A DNA stretch of 64,000 nt from Ramazzottius varieornatus (taxonomy: Eukaryota > Tardigrada > Eutardigrada > Parachela > Ramazzottiidae). Shown one piece after another: positions 47,520 to 57,700 of this stretch. The notes beneath the pieces are model-generated. The model was not told the origin of the DNA, ran no database searches, and saw only the letters and a program-made list of their open reading frames with translations. Made by a program: the position numbers and the translations under genes. Within the stretch, counting starts at the first letter, position 1. Every line of letters begins with the position of its first letter. The DNA lies in the NCBI GenBank assembly GCA_001949185.1, contig BDGG01000002.1, positions 5,198,448 to 5,262,447 on the forward strand, written 5' to 3'.

Positions 47520-49087
47520 TTAGGGAAGCTCGTCGTTGCCGTCCTCGTCGTCTTCCGTGTCGTCACCGCTGAGCGCGTCGTAAGAGTCGTCATACCCCAA
47601 GAACTCGTGGATATTGTCATTGTCGTCCACGCCGTCCAGGAAGTCGCTCAGCTGGAAAGGATGCAGGAAACGAGCGCCCGAGTTGCCGCCCTCGACGATT
47701 CTTTTGGGTCTAGGATCCGGCACTGAAGACGGAGAACATAAAGGACTACATACCTCGAATCATATTTCACAAAACACTACTAATAACTCACAGTCAACTC
47801 TGGTACCATCCTTCGATGTATGAAGGAACCAGCATTTTCCACCAAACGCACATTTTCCTTCTCCCTGAGCAAAGTTCCTGCATGGACGTTTTCTGAAAAC
47901 AAACAACAACATATGAGGCGGGTGAACTTATCAAAAGACTCAGACAACCCTTACCCCATGGCGCTTTTGTAGTCCGCAATGACGCTTTGTCGCTCTTCTT
48001 GAGAATCAGGCCACAAACGGCTCGGGATAACGTAATTCGAGTGTACGCGACACTCGGGGCACGATCTAGCAGGAAAAAGCACCTTATCACAAGCCTAAAG
48101 ATTAACTACACTCTTCCCTATAAATTCAGACCTAGTAATTTCTTCACCTTATAGCCCCCCTGTCGATAGTTTCCTTCGACTGTCTCCGCCAATTCATGAT
48201 ACATTCAAAACAGAACGTATGCCCACAGTTCTCCAGAATACCAAACCGCTGCTTGGACCTATCAGTATTTTCCAGCACGAGTTCCATACAGATCGAACAG
48301 GCCTTCTCCGAACTGCGTTGTACGGCGAACGCCAGTTTCATCTCTTTCTCAAGAGCAGCATTGCACTCCTGGAAGAGATGAAAGATTAGTATGTTTACAG
48401 AATGAGGTAAAACTCGACAAGGAAGTCTTTTTACGCTTTCATGAGCAAGTCTTTGTTCCTCATCGTACGGGTGGAGAACCTGGCATCCACAGGTTTCACA
48501 CAGATCCCCATGGGTGTATTCGCAGTCATCTCCCATAGGACAGACACCGCAACGAGCATACTGGCAAAGTTCGGTTGATCGAACTCTACCCATGGGCTCA
48601 TCCGGAGTCGCAGAGGCTCGTGAAGTCCGCGGTTTCGCAGCTTGCGCGTACGACAGCGGTGGGAACTCTTCTACAAGTATAAACAATTAGACGAAACGTT
48701 ACTTAAATTAACCAGTACTTCAATTTGTACAGCTTATCCCACCATCAGGCTCTTGACTTTCTTCTTCCTCTTTCGAGCCACTGTCGAGCTGCCACGGACT
48801 CTTTGAAGCACCACCGAGTGGGACAAACTTCTCTGGGACATGTCGAACTACGCTTGAACCTTTCGGTCGAACATGGTCGTACCTAAAAATGAGGTCGTAA
48901 AGCGTTTCGTGGATGACGGAAGCTCGGATACGTACCAACACCGGTCTCCATACATGCAGCTTCCAGCAAGAAAATATTCACACGTGTTGTCAACAGGAGC
49001 GTTTCGGTCGTGAAGGTATTGGCAGTCACTTCGATTGCAAAGACCTCTGGTGAAGAACCGACACAGCTTCGTTCCTGATTGTGCCAT
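47520..49087 (-). CDS. MKRN: Makorin RING finger E3 ubiquitin ligase
   Basis: RNA-binding E3 ubiquitin ligase. Seven exons on the minus strand: 49087-48936, 48882-48743, 48670-48435, 48368-48148, 48065-47955, 47892-47792 and 47722-47520. They total 1164 nt, 387 residues. Order as in the family: two N-terminal C3H zinc fingers (LCRFFTRGLCNRSDCQYLH; EYFLAGSCMYGDRCWYDH), a PAM2-like stretch (FPPLSYAQAA), a third C3H (LCQYARCGVCPMGDDCEYTH), the makorin Cys-His region (CETCGCQVLHP), the RING (CSICMELV, ENCGHTFCFECIMNW, SCPECR) and the final C3H (CRNFAQGEGKCAFGGKCWFLH). The acidic C-terminal tail (EFLGYDDSYDALSGDD) resembles makorin ends. All zinc ligands are present. The N-terminus is shorter than in vertebrate MKRN1. 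Confidence 0.95.
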
Positions 49088-50337
49088 TCTGGTCCTGGAG
49101 CGCGCCTAAAGAATGAATTTGACCTAATTAACAAGTTCGACACATCCATATATCGCGAGTTTCACCAGTCTGCCGTAAAACCGTTCTCCTTTATTTTCAA
49201 GAGCATCTTACAGTTCACGAATATAAGCTTGCAATCTCGGGTAACTGATGAGGCCACTTTGAACCATAGACTAAAGACTGTAACGATTTGAAAATCGACA
49301 CTGGTTAACGTCAACTTAAAGACAGAAGCATAAGACCAAAATCGTACCTCGAACGTACTAACGCTTCCACTTCCGGCTGCTGCAGTCTCGGGGCGCGGTG
49401 CCTAAGGTGAGGATCAAAGGTGTTATGGACGTATCGACCAACACCGAATATCTTCCACAATCGCGGCCGGCTTCAGATTTCGAAAGGGATGTGGGAGGTC
49501 GACAGAGCCACCACTCCTAAAGAAAGGAAGAAAATAAACGGAGCAGACTTTTCACTTTCGAAAAAACGCAAAATGAATTTCGAATTTTCTTTGCTCGGCC
49601 CAGATCAGCATGGAATGTGGAACCTATAACGATCTAGCCAGTAGCCTACGCGTTTTGCAGCCAATCTCAGTGTTTCACCTGGGTAATGACTCAAAGTCTG
49701 GTCTCCCGCCGGACGGGGCCCCTTGCGCCCTTCGCAGTAATTGTTGTTTGTGCCAGGAGTTTGACCTCGTCGTTCTGGAGTCTGGACAAATTTTCAGAGG
49801 CAGGTTCTACCGTTTCTGGTGGAAAGCTTCATCACCCCCACTCGGGCTTCATCGTCATCTGGAGTTTTGGACTCGAAAAATTTGCGTTATCATTGTCCCT
49901 CTGGAGCATACTTCTCGAAGCTTGGACGACGCTAGCAGCCATCTCGGAGAAAGAAGGTAATATGTTCTGAACATTTGAACCTACAAGTAGTACTGCAAGT
50001 GCAAGCTGTCAGAGCTGGCTAAAGTGGCTATATGGTCGGGGGCAGTATACAGTACAGGGTCAGGACTTGAATATCGATCCACTCTACTCATTACGAATTA
50101 TAAGCTGTCTTCGCCTTCGCCGAAGTTTGTTAGAGTTCAGCACGGAGAGCTGGACGTCTGTGTCTGGTAAATTCTGGCCTCTGTAGTCTAACTGGCATAC
50201 TGTCTATTACCAACCCACGCTAATTACAAGTCCGGATGAGAGACATCCTGGGTTCACAGACCTATAACTACAATTTTACCACGCTGTTATACCGTGTTAT
50301 TCTTTTGCAGATTTGACTAATCCACTCGAATCTTACT
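49088..50337. other. Divergent intergenic region, possible small unassigned gene near 49.4-50.0 kb
   Basis: Between the makorin start (-) and the Rab GDI start (+). Plus-strand frames at about 49486-49630 (SATTPKERKKINGADF-like, lysine-rich) and 49610-49970 are open, and acceptor/donor-like sites occur at 49389 and 49664. The pieces do not join convincingly and I recognise no protein. An acceptor-like stretch also precedes the Rab GDI start, so part of this may be its 5' UTR. Confidence 0.3.
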
Positions 50338-52767
50338 ATGGATGAAGAGTACGATGCCATCGTCTGCGGGACGGGTTTGACTGTAAGCCAGTTACCGTTT
50401 GTTTGTGGTGCAGGCTTTTCCGTACTTCATCTTAACTTGGGGGCACGAGTTGCATATATAAGGATCTCTCCTTGCAGGAGTGCATCATCAGTGGAATGCT
50501 ATCCGTTAGCGGAAAGAGAGTCTTGCATGTGGACAGGAACAAGTACTATGGTGGTGACAGTGCTTCCATCACACCCTTGGAAGACGTAAGTTCCGTGGTT
50601 ATCAAAGTTGCTGTCGTCTCATGTTTCGGAAATTAGAAGTTCGTTCTAACCATCTGGAGTTTCTGGCACTCTGTTCATGATCGTTCGTTTATTGTTTCTC
50701 AGTTATACGCGAAGTTCAACGCGGGTAGCATTCTCCCCGAGATGGGAAGAGGGCGTGACTGGAATGTGGACTTAATTCCCAAGTTCTTGATGGCGAATGG
50801 TAGGACTCCTTTTGGGTGGCTCTTCCTGCTTAATAGTTTTTCTATTGATTACATTTGATATGCTGTAGGCGAACTTGTCCGCCTCTTGATCCACACTGGC
50901 GTAACGCGTTATCTGGAGTTCAAGTCTGTCGAGGGTAGTTTTGTCTACAAGCAAGGCAAAATCCACAAAGTCCCAGCTGACGAGAAAGAAGCTCTAGCAT
51001 CTGGTTTGTTGTTGCTCTCTTTGTGAAAGTGATATGATGAATACTTTGGACGATTGTGTACGTTCAACTTTCAGGCCTGATGGGCTTGTTCGAGAAACGC
51101 CGGTTCCGCAACTTCCTCATATTCGTTATGGAGTTCGACGAGAATGATCCCAAGACGTGGAAAGATGTGGACCCGAAACGAACAACGATGAACGAAGTCT
51201 ATCAAAAATACGGTCTGGACCAGAACACGGCGGACTTCACCGGACACGCGCTAGCTCTACATACTACAGACGAGTAGGACCGGATTCGGAATCGCAGTTG
51301 GATTTCCGACACTTTGATAAAAGCTTTTTGTGATATTTTGTTGTATTTTTCAGGTACATCACGCAACCATGTGGACCCACTCTGGCCAGGATCAAAATGT
51401 ATCAAGAATCATTGGCAAGATACGGCAAGAGTCCTTATCTGTACCCGCTGTACGGCTTGGGAGAGCTGCCGCAAGGCTTTGCCAGGTACTTCCTTCGTTC
51501 TAAAGATCCTCGTTTCGTCCTAACTTGTGCGCATTCATAGACAGTGTATCGTTTTGGTTGGCAGGTTGAGCGCCATTTACGGAGGTACCTACATGTTAGA
51601 TAAGCCGGTGGAGGAGATCGTATTTGAGAACGGCAAGGTTGTCGGTGTCCGCAGCGGTAGCGAGGTTGCCCGCTGCAAGCAAGTCTACTGCGACCCATCA
51701 TACGCTCCGGATCGGGTTAGGAAAATTGGCCAGGTTAGTCGGTATAGACTGTGCAGTCATTTTCTCGAGATTGGCTGGCTAATTTCACTAGACTGTTTCT
51801 CTGTGTACAGGTGATTCGATGCATCTGCCTGATCGACCACCCTATCCCGAACACGAACAACGCTCTTTCTACTCAAATCATCATTCCCCAGAACCAAGTC
51901 GGTCGAAAGAACGGTATGTTAGATCCTTAAGGCAACACAATGTCGTATACAGTCCGGTCGATCGAAATCTGGTACCTATTTCTCCGATTTTGTTTTGAAG
52001 TCTGCTATACGTTCGCCATACAGCACGACAAGCCAAGGCCGAAATTACATCACCCATAAATTACACCGTAGCTTTACTGGTGTGATCGAGTAATCAACCT
52101 GCATGTGGACCGGCTGTGTCGGTATGGCTCGCAGCATCGTTAATTTTGCACGATTTCTTTATTTTGAAATCGCAAAATCAGGTACCAGATTTCGAGCGAC
52201 CGGACTGTACAACGGCGTCGTGTATGTATATATTAACTCCGCATACAGTAAGGAACTCCACACACGAGAAGGTATGTAGTCATTCGAATGTTTTTCTCGT
52301 AGATATCTACATTTCGTGTGTCTCGACCACCCATCAAGTCGCGGCCAAGGGCTGGTTCATTGCCATGGTCAGTACAACTGTGGAGACAGGGAACCCGGAA
52401 GCGGAAATCAAGGTCGGCTTGGAACTCCTCGGCCCGATCCGTCAAAAGTGAGTCCTTCCTCTGCTTTTTCATATTTCAAACTTACGAAGGCTATACAGTA
52501 GTTTAATATGCAGTAGTCTCGCCGCACTCTCGCGAAGGAGGTTGCTCATGGGTTTTGTTATTCTTCGGTTTCAGGTTCGTGTCGGTGAGTGACTTGTTTG
52601 CTCCAACGGATTTAGGTCTCGAAAGCCAGGTGTTTGTATCGAAGTCCTACGACGCGACCTCTCACTTTGAATCGACTTGCGATGATGTCCTTGACATCTT
52701 CAAACGAGGAACTGGAGAACAGTTCGACTTCAGCAAAGTCAACCATACCACTCTTGGCGAGGAATGA
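50338..52767 (+). CDS. GDI: Rab GDP dissociation inhibitor
   Basis: Cytosolic chaperone that extracts prenylated GDP-bound Rab proteins from membranes. Ten exons: 50338-50382, 50478-50585, 50703-50799, 50869-51003, 51075-51273, 51354-51485, 51565-51733, 51811-51913, 52303-52447 and 52575-52767. They total 1326 nt, 441 residues (human 445-447). It starts [15 protein letters not shown], the dinucleotide-fold signature, followed by [17 protein letters not shown]. The Rab-binding platform and MEF(D) segment, the mobile effector loop region and the C-terminal strands ([45 protein letters not shown]) are in order. The protein ends in a short acidic tail. The 389-bp intron before exon 9 is by far the longest and has no recognised repeat. 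Confidence 0.96.
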
Positions 52768-53370
52768 TCTTCCATACATATTTTATGTTCTCATTTAGTA
52801 CTCACTAATCATTCATCCATGTTGTGTATGGTACACGAGTCCTGTTTCATCCTCGTCGCCGCGATTTCGAAGACAAATGAATTTTATCGTCATTGTTTAT
52901 GTTCGGTCTTTTTTTGTTAGCTCGCTTTACTAGTATGCATTCCTTACGGTCGAACGAACATTGTTTTTTAACCACCTTTGAAGCTCAGGTTCAGTTATGC
53001 TAGCGTTTTTTATTCGGTCAACAGTGTTGTCGTATACTATTGCCTGTTGGCCCTGTTCAGTAAACTATGCGTTCCGTATCACTTGTCTTATTTGGTTCCT
53101 GCCGCACTTCGGAATCGAGCGTTCCTGTAAGAGCACCAAAGCCAGCAGAAGATTTTGTGATTTCGTAAATTTCTCACAACACACAACGAGACAGCATTCA
53201 AAATATACTAAAAAGACCAGTGACGAAATGCACACAGGATTCCAGACAATCAACGTTTGTTCAAACAAGCTGACGTCTCCAAAAGCCATCCCGAAGATTT
53301 CAGTTACTCAAGTGAAGATAACTTCCACACCATAAACCGCAAAACCAGGCCACTACTGTGCATGCTCTTT
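52768..53370. other. Intergenic between convergent genes
   Basis: Rab GDI (+) and UQCRH (-) end here. An open frame at 52997-53335 lacks family resemblance and splice signals and is probably chance. The AT-rich stretch at 52770-52970 is the likely Rab GDI 3' UTR. No other gene is seen. Confidence 0.5.
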
Positions 53371-54009
53371 TCATTTCAGGTGATGAAATAAATCCTTAGC
53401 TACCTACAACGACACGGAAAGGTAAAAGTTAACTCTGAACACAGGGAAGGGAAAGTACAGTATGTAGACTGGTTATATACTGCAGCTGCAGCTGACAAGT
53501 GAGACTTTTAGTGAGAACTTACGCAGTGGTCAACACAGTGAAATAAATCCACAACTTCTTCATGGCAGTTCTCCGAAGTCTTTATCCGACTTCGAACACG
53601 CTCGTTGCATTCGTCCAAACGTGCAGCTAACTTCGAACAGTCTGCTTTAGCACGGCATTTCTCTCTTAGGACAGTCTGGGGATCCTGAAACGACACGGTG
53701 GACAGAATACTAAGAACGGCAATGCAGCCAGGGCGACACACGAGAATGCAACTGAGGTTTTTGTAGGCTTACCACCAACTCTCCTTCCTCATCGCCATCT
53801 CCGTGTGCCGGTGGTGTATCCTGTAAAGACATACACATGAGTGAAGCAGAAGAAGCAAAAGGAGCATGCTAGTAACTTCGCTCATACACATGAGCGAAGC
53901 AGAAGAAGCAAAAGAAGCATGCTAGTATCTTAGGCAAGCGCCAGCTCCATCCGCGCACCGCCATAATCCACGTGCAAACACTTACCTTAACGGGGTCAGC
54001 GTTTCCCAT
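53371..54009 (-). CDS. UQCRH: UQCRH, hinge protein of mitochondrial complex III
   Basis: Small intermembrane-space subunit of the cytochrome bc1 complex, bridging cytochrome c1 and cytochrome c. Four exons on the minus strand: 54009-53986, 53820-53773, 53684-53523 and 53403-53371. They total 267 nt, 88 residues (human about 91). After MGNADPVK comes a short acidic stretch (GDGDEEGELV), shorter than in mammals. Then the conserved VLREKC, LDECNERV, CHEEVVDLFHCVDHCVAKDLFHHLK segment, broken here by splice sites. The cysteine spacing fits the two helical hairpins held by disulfides. If the last donor were ignored, the frame would end three residues later as SSH; the small terminal exon restores the family C-terminus and is preferred. 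Confidence 0.92.
53830..53931. repeat. Tandem duplication, two copies of about 53 bp, in UQCRH intron 1
   Basis: Two near-identical units, starting CATACACATGAG at 53830 and at 53883, share GCAGAAGAAGCAAAA and AGCATGCTAGTA with about five differences. It lies in the first intron (53821-53985), the longest of the gene. It appears to be a simple tandem duplication without coding content. Confidence 0.75.
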
Positions 54010-54704
54010 GATGCTCCTTTAGGGTTCCCAAAGCTAAAGATATGAACGCTCGTGCGCAGTGCCCGACTACTTCGATGGACGGGATGAGTAGGAATAAGGA
54101 TGTTTCGGAAATAGAATGCAAAACAAAATTCAAGTCCAAAAAGACAAATAACCCAAAAACCCTGCTGGCCACTCCTTCCCCTAGCAGGCTAGCACACCGG
54201 AACCGGACCGGGACCGGGACCGGGGGTTACGAAGGTCACCTCCGGGGATGTTTTCACCCTCACTAGCAGTAGGGAAATTGCGAACTTTCGACAGTTGTCC
54301 TTGTCCGCTCTTTCGAACAGAACAATCCATCCCTGGACCTTGAAGATTCGCACCAGAATCCTATGAGGAAGTCGCCGCGTTGTTGGGAATACATCCGGAT
54401 ACACCTGGCCGTCTAGGAAGCGGAGAGATATCAAGAAGAAAGCTGTTACGAAGGCGCTGGGAGAGGAGTGGGTCCGAATGTTTTTGTCTTTGTTGATTGT
54501 TCGCTGGACCATTCTCCCTTGTTTCGTCATGCCCGGATTCGGACGCTTGAGATAGCGGATTACCCAACCTGATTCGTGTTTCCATCTTGGAACTACCATC
54601 ACCAGAAGGTAAATGGAAAACCGATTTGGTAGGACACAGCAGGCAATTAGCTCAATTTGTCTATGGAATTATGTCTGCTTCTCGTAGGCCGTAGCGTCTT
54701 CGAA
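54010..54704. other. Divergent promoter region between UQCRH and MadBUB
   Basis: The 695 bp separate two start codons pointing away from each other. A short GACCGG tandem (about 54200-54222) is the only repeat seen. The open frames on the minus strand (54189-54602) lack recognisable content. An acceptor-like CTTCTCGTAG at 54688 suggests that MadBUB may have a 5' UTR intron. Confidence 0.45.
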
Positions 54705-57700
54705 ATGGACGAAAACAGCGATTGGGACATGACCAAAGAGAATATCCGGCCCATACGTCAAGGACGAGCTGCTGAGTCTGCATCGTTTGCCGAGATAGTC
54801 GATCCAAAGCATTCCACCGATCTAAAGCAGAAGAGAGCCGAGCTAGAAGCGGCCATCGAGTCGTATCAAGGGGATGATCCGTTGGCCAACTGGATAACCC
54901 TGATCGACTGGATCGAGTCGGTTTACCCCAAAGGTGGTGCTCAAGCCGGCCTCACTCAAGTGCTCAAAAAGTGTGCGAACAAGTTCTTCAACGAGGGGAA
55001 ACGCTCCAAAAGATACTTCGACGATCCGCGTTTTCTCAGAGTATGGATCAAGCTGGCTTCTCACGGCGACGCTATAAAGACGTACCAGTTCATGTCTTCC
55101 CACGAGGTAACTTCAGTTTTGCACAGATCGTAGCTTCGAGTTTCTAATACGACCGATTTTACTTTTCCAGCTTGGTCACCTGCGGTCGGAAATGTACATC
55201 GAATGGGCAAGAGAGCTGGAAAGCAAGAACAACATTGCCGAAGCGGAAAAAGTGTTGGAGCGAGGTTTGAGTTTCTGCGCGAGTGACGCAGAGCACAAAG
55301 CCAAGCTGGAGCACGCAAGACGGCTCATCTTCGATCGTAATGCTCGAAACCTGTTCGAATCAAACATTACAGAGGCTCTCGCAACCGAAGAAGACCGAAA
55401 CATGCTTGGGGGACTCCGGCCTGTGGGTAGAGAGAAGAAGACCGCACCGATCAACCGGATCGGCGATAGCAAAATCCGTATGTCAAAATCGTGTGAATCG
55501 TTTCAGTGATATCACCACCTCTTCCACCGTTTCTTTGTAGTATCGAAGCCGGTAGTTTCTTCGCGTCAAACAAAGGTCCAGACCGCCCAGATTTCCATCC
55601 ACTCCACAGAGAATGGACCTTCTCCATCAGCTGATCCCGCACCAGCGCGATCTCCTCCACCAACAGAACTTCCGTTCCTTCTCACCGAACCAGACCGCGA
55701 GAACCTTGTTAGTGCTGTCAAGTTGGCAAAGAGTGCAGCGAACTCAGTCCGAAAACCCCAACAAGCGGCGTCTTCGACACATCTGGGTTTCCAGATCTTG
55801 GCTGACCCCGAAGAGCCGATTCCTTCCGATCATCTTGCAGAACCAAAGGTAGTTTGTCACCTCTATTGGAGATGAACTGGTCGACCCATATAAAAATAAA
55901 TCAACTGGTCAACTGGAAAAGATTCAGCTGGTAGATCCATAAGAGAATTCGTCGAATTTAGGTCTTCTAGGTCTTCTGCTATCTTTTAGGTTATTAAACG
56001 TCCTCTGGCTTATCGTAAATCAGACAAAGAGTCTCCAGCCGCCACGTCAGTTGCGGAAGTACCAGTTGAGAACCTGTGGGACGTTGAGAAATATAACGAT
56101 CCTTCTCCCTCCACTCGGCAACCTTCGAGTCAAGAAGATGACAGAAAAGGAACTGGACAACCTGCTCCTCCACCGTCGACGACGACGATGTTCGCGTGGC
56201 ACTACCAGCTCTTCCTGTCGGGTGCCGATGAGTACACCTTCGAAGAGAACTTGGCCAAGCGAGTGCGGAAGAAGCGTCAAGCAGAAGCAGCAGCTCGTGA
56301 GAAGCAGGTGGAGCAGAACATTGAAGAGAAGGAGCGTCTGCTCGACGAGAAACTACGAGAAGCCGAGGCAGAGCGTCAAGCTGCTGTTGAACTGCGTGAA
56401 AGTTTGGAACGTGAAGTAAAGTCCGCTGAAGAAGTAAGAATGAAAGCCGAGAGTCTGTGGAATGATGCAGAAGAGAAGCTGAGCGTGGCTGAGGAGATCA
56501 GGAACAATGCGGAAACAGCGCAGAGAGAGGCAGAAGCTCTGCGAGAAGAAGCGGAGCAGGCTCGAGCTGAAGCGCAGAGGCTTCAACAAGTGGCCAGTGA
56601 GGAACGCGCGAATTCAGAAACGATGCTGCAGGAAGCTAAGGATCTGCGGGAGAGGGTAAGGGAAGAGCGGGAGCTGTGCGCGAAGATGCGGACTGAAGCT
56701 GAAGAAATGAACAGAACCGTCGAAGACGACTTGCTTTTGTGCGAAAGCATCCTGCAGGTATAGTATTACATCGCAGTTACCTTATTTAAAGCTGGAGAAC
56801 GAACCATGAGATGAACGCATGAAATGAACCGGGAGTTAATAATGTAGAATATTTTCTCAGATCGCCAGCTCCTGCTTGACATCGCTGAAGGCCGATGTGG
56901 AGGACGAAGACGTGAACCTCGTGGTGGGTCTTGACAATTTCTTGTCTCGACTACAGCGGAAACTAGGTAGTGTGGCGGCTGAGGAGCATAAAAGCACGGG
57001 AATCGCCTCCGTCAACATGATGCTGGTCGTGCTCGAGGAACTACGGGAGTCGCTGATGGTGAAGTACGCCCAAGAACCCTCCTCGACAGAAGAGTTTGCA
57101 AAAAACGAGAATCTCCTCGGTAGTCCACTGGCTCGCGACCTGGGGGAAAATTTCGGAAATGGAGCTGCGCTATCCTTCAGAGCACCGCGCGAAGAAACCG
57201 GGGTACTTCATAAGCTTTTTTCCAGAATCGATTAAATTGTAACGCTAGAGTCGATCAAGCACCTGCATACATGGATTCGGGTACTCAAGCTAGCAGAAAT
57301 GTATGCAAACAGTAACTCACCTTGTTATTTTAGAATGCGTCATGTTCGTGGCAGTCCTCGCAACCAGTGAGCATCTTGCCTGAATCACAGCGAAAAGCTA
57401 CGAATTCAAAGATTTACGCCATGTGGAACCAGTCGGTGGTGGGTGATGTCTCCCGGGAAAAGAGCGCTGCAGAAAACTGGCCTTTGCCTGACCCCGAAGA
57501 ACCGCAATACTTGGAACCAGTTCGTCAAGCGATTGCACTAAAGAGAAAAAACGTCAAGAGTCTCCAGACCAGTGCGGCGGCAGACCCAGAAAATGCAAAC
57601 TACAGCGTGGTATGGATTTTCCCAATAAATTTCTGCTGGGAGATACGTAGATTTCTTAAGAAACTAAACAGGCTACAACGCTACCAAGGAGTCTGTCTCA

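Noticed and set aside
52997-53335. 112-residue plus-strand open frame between Rab GDI and UQCRH
   Set aside because: Composition is not protein-like beyond a short hydrophobic run; no splice context or signal of homology.
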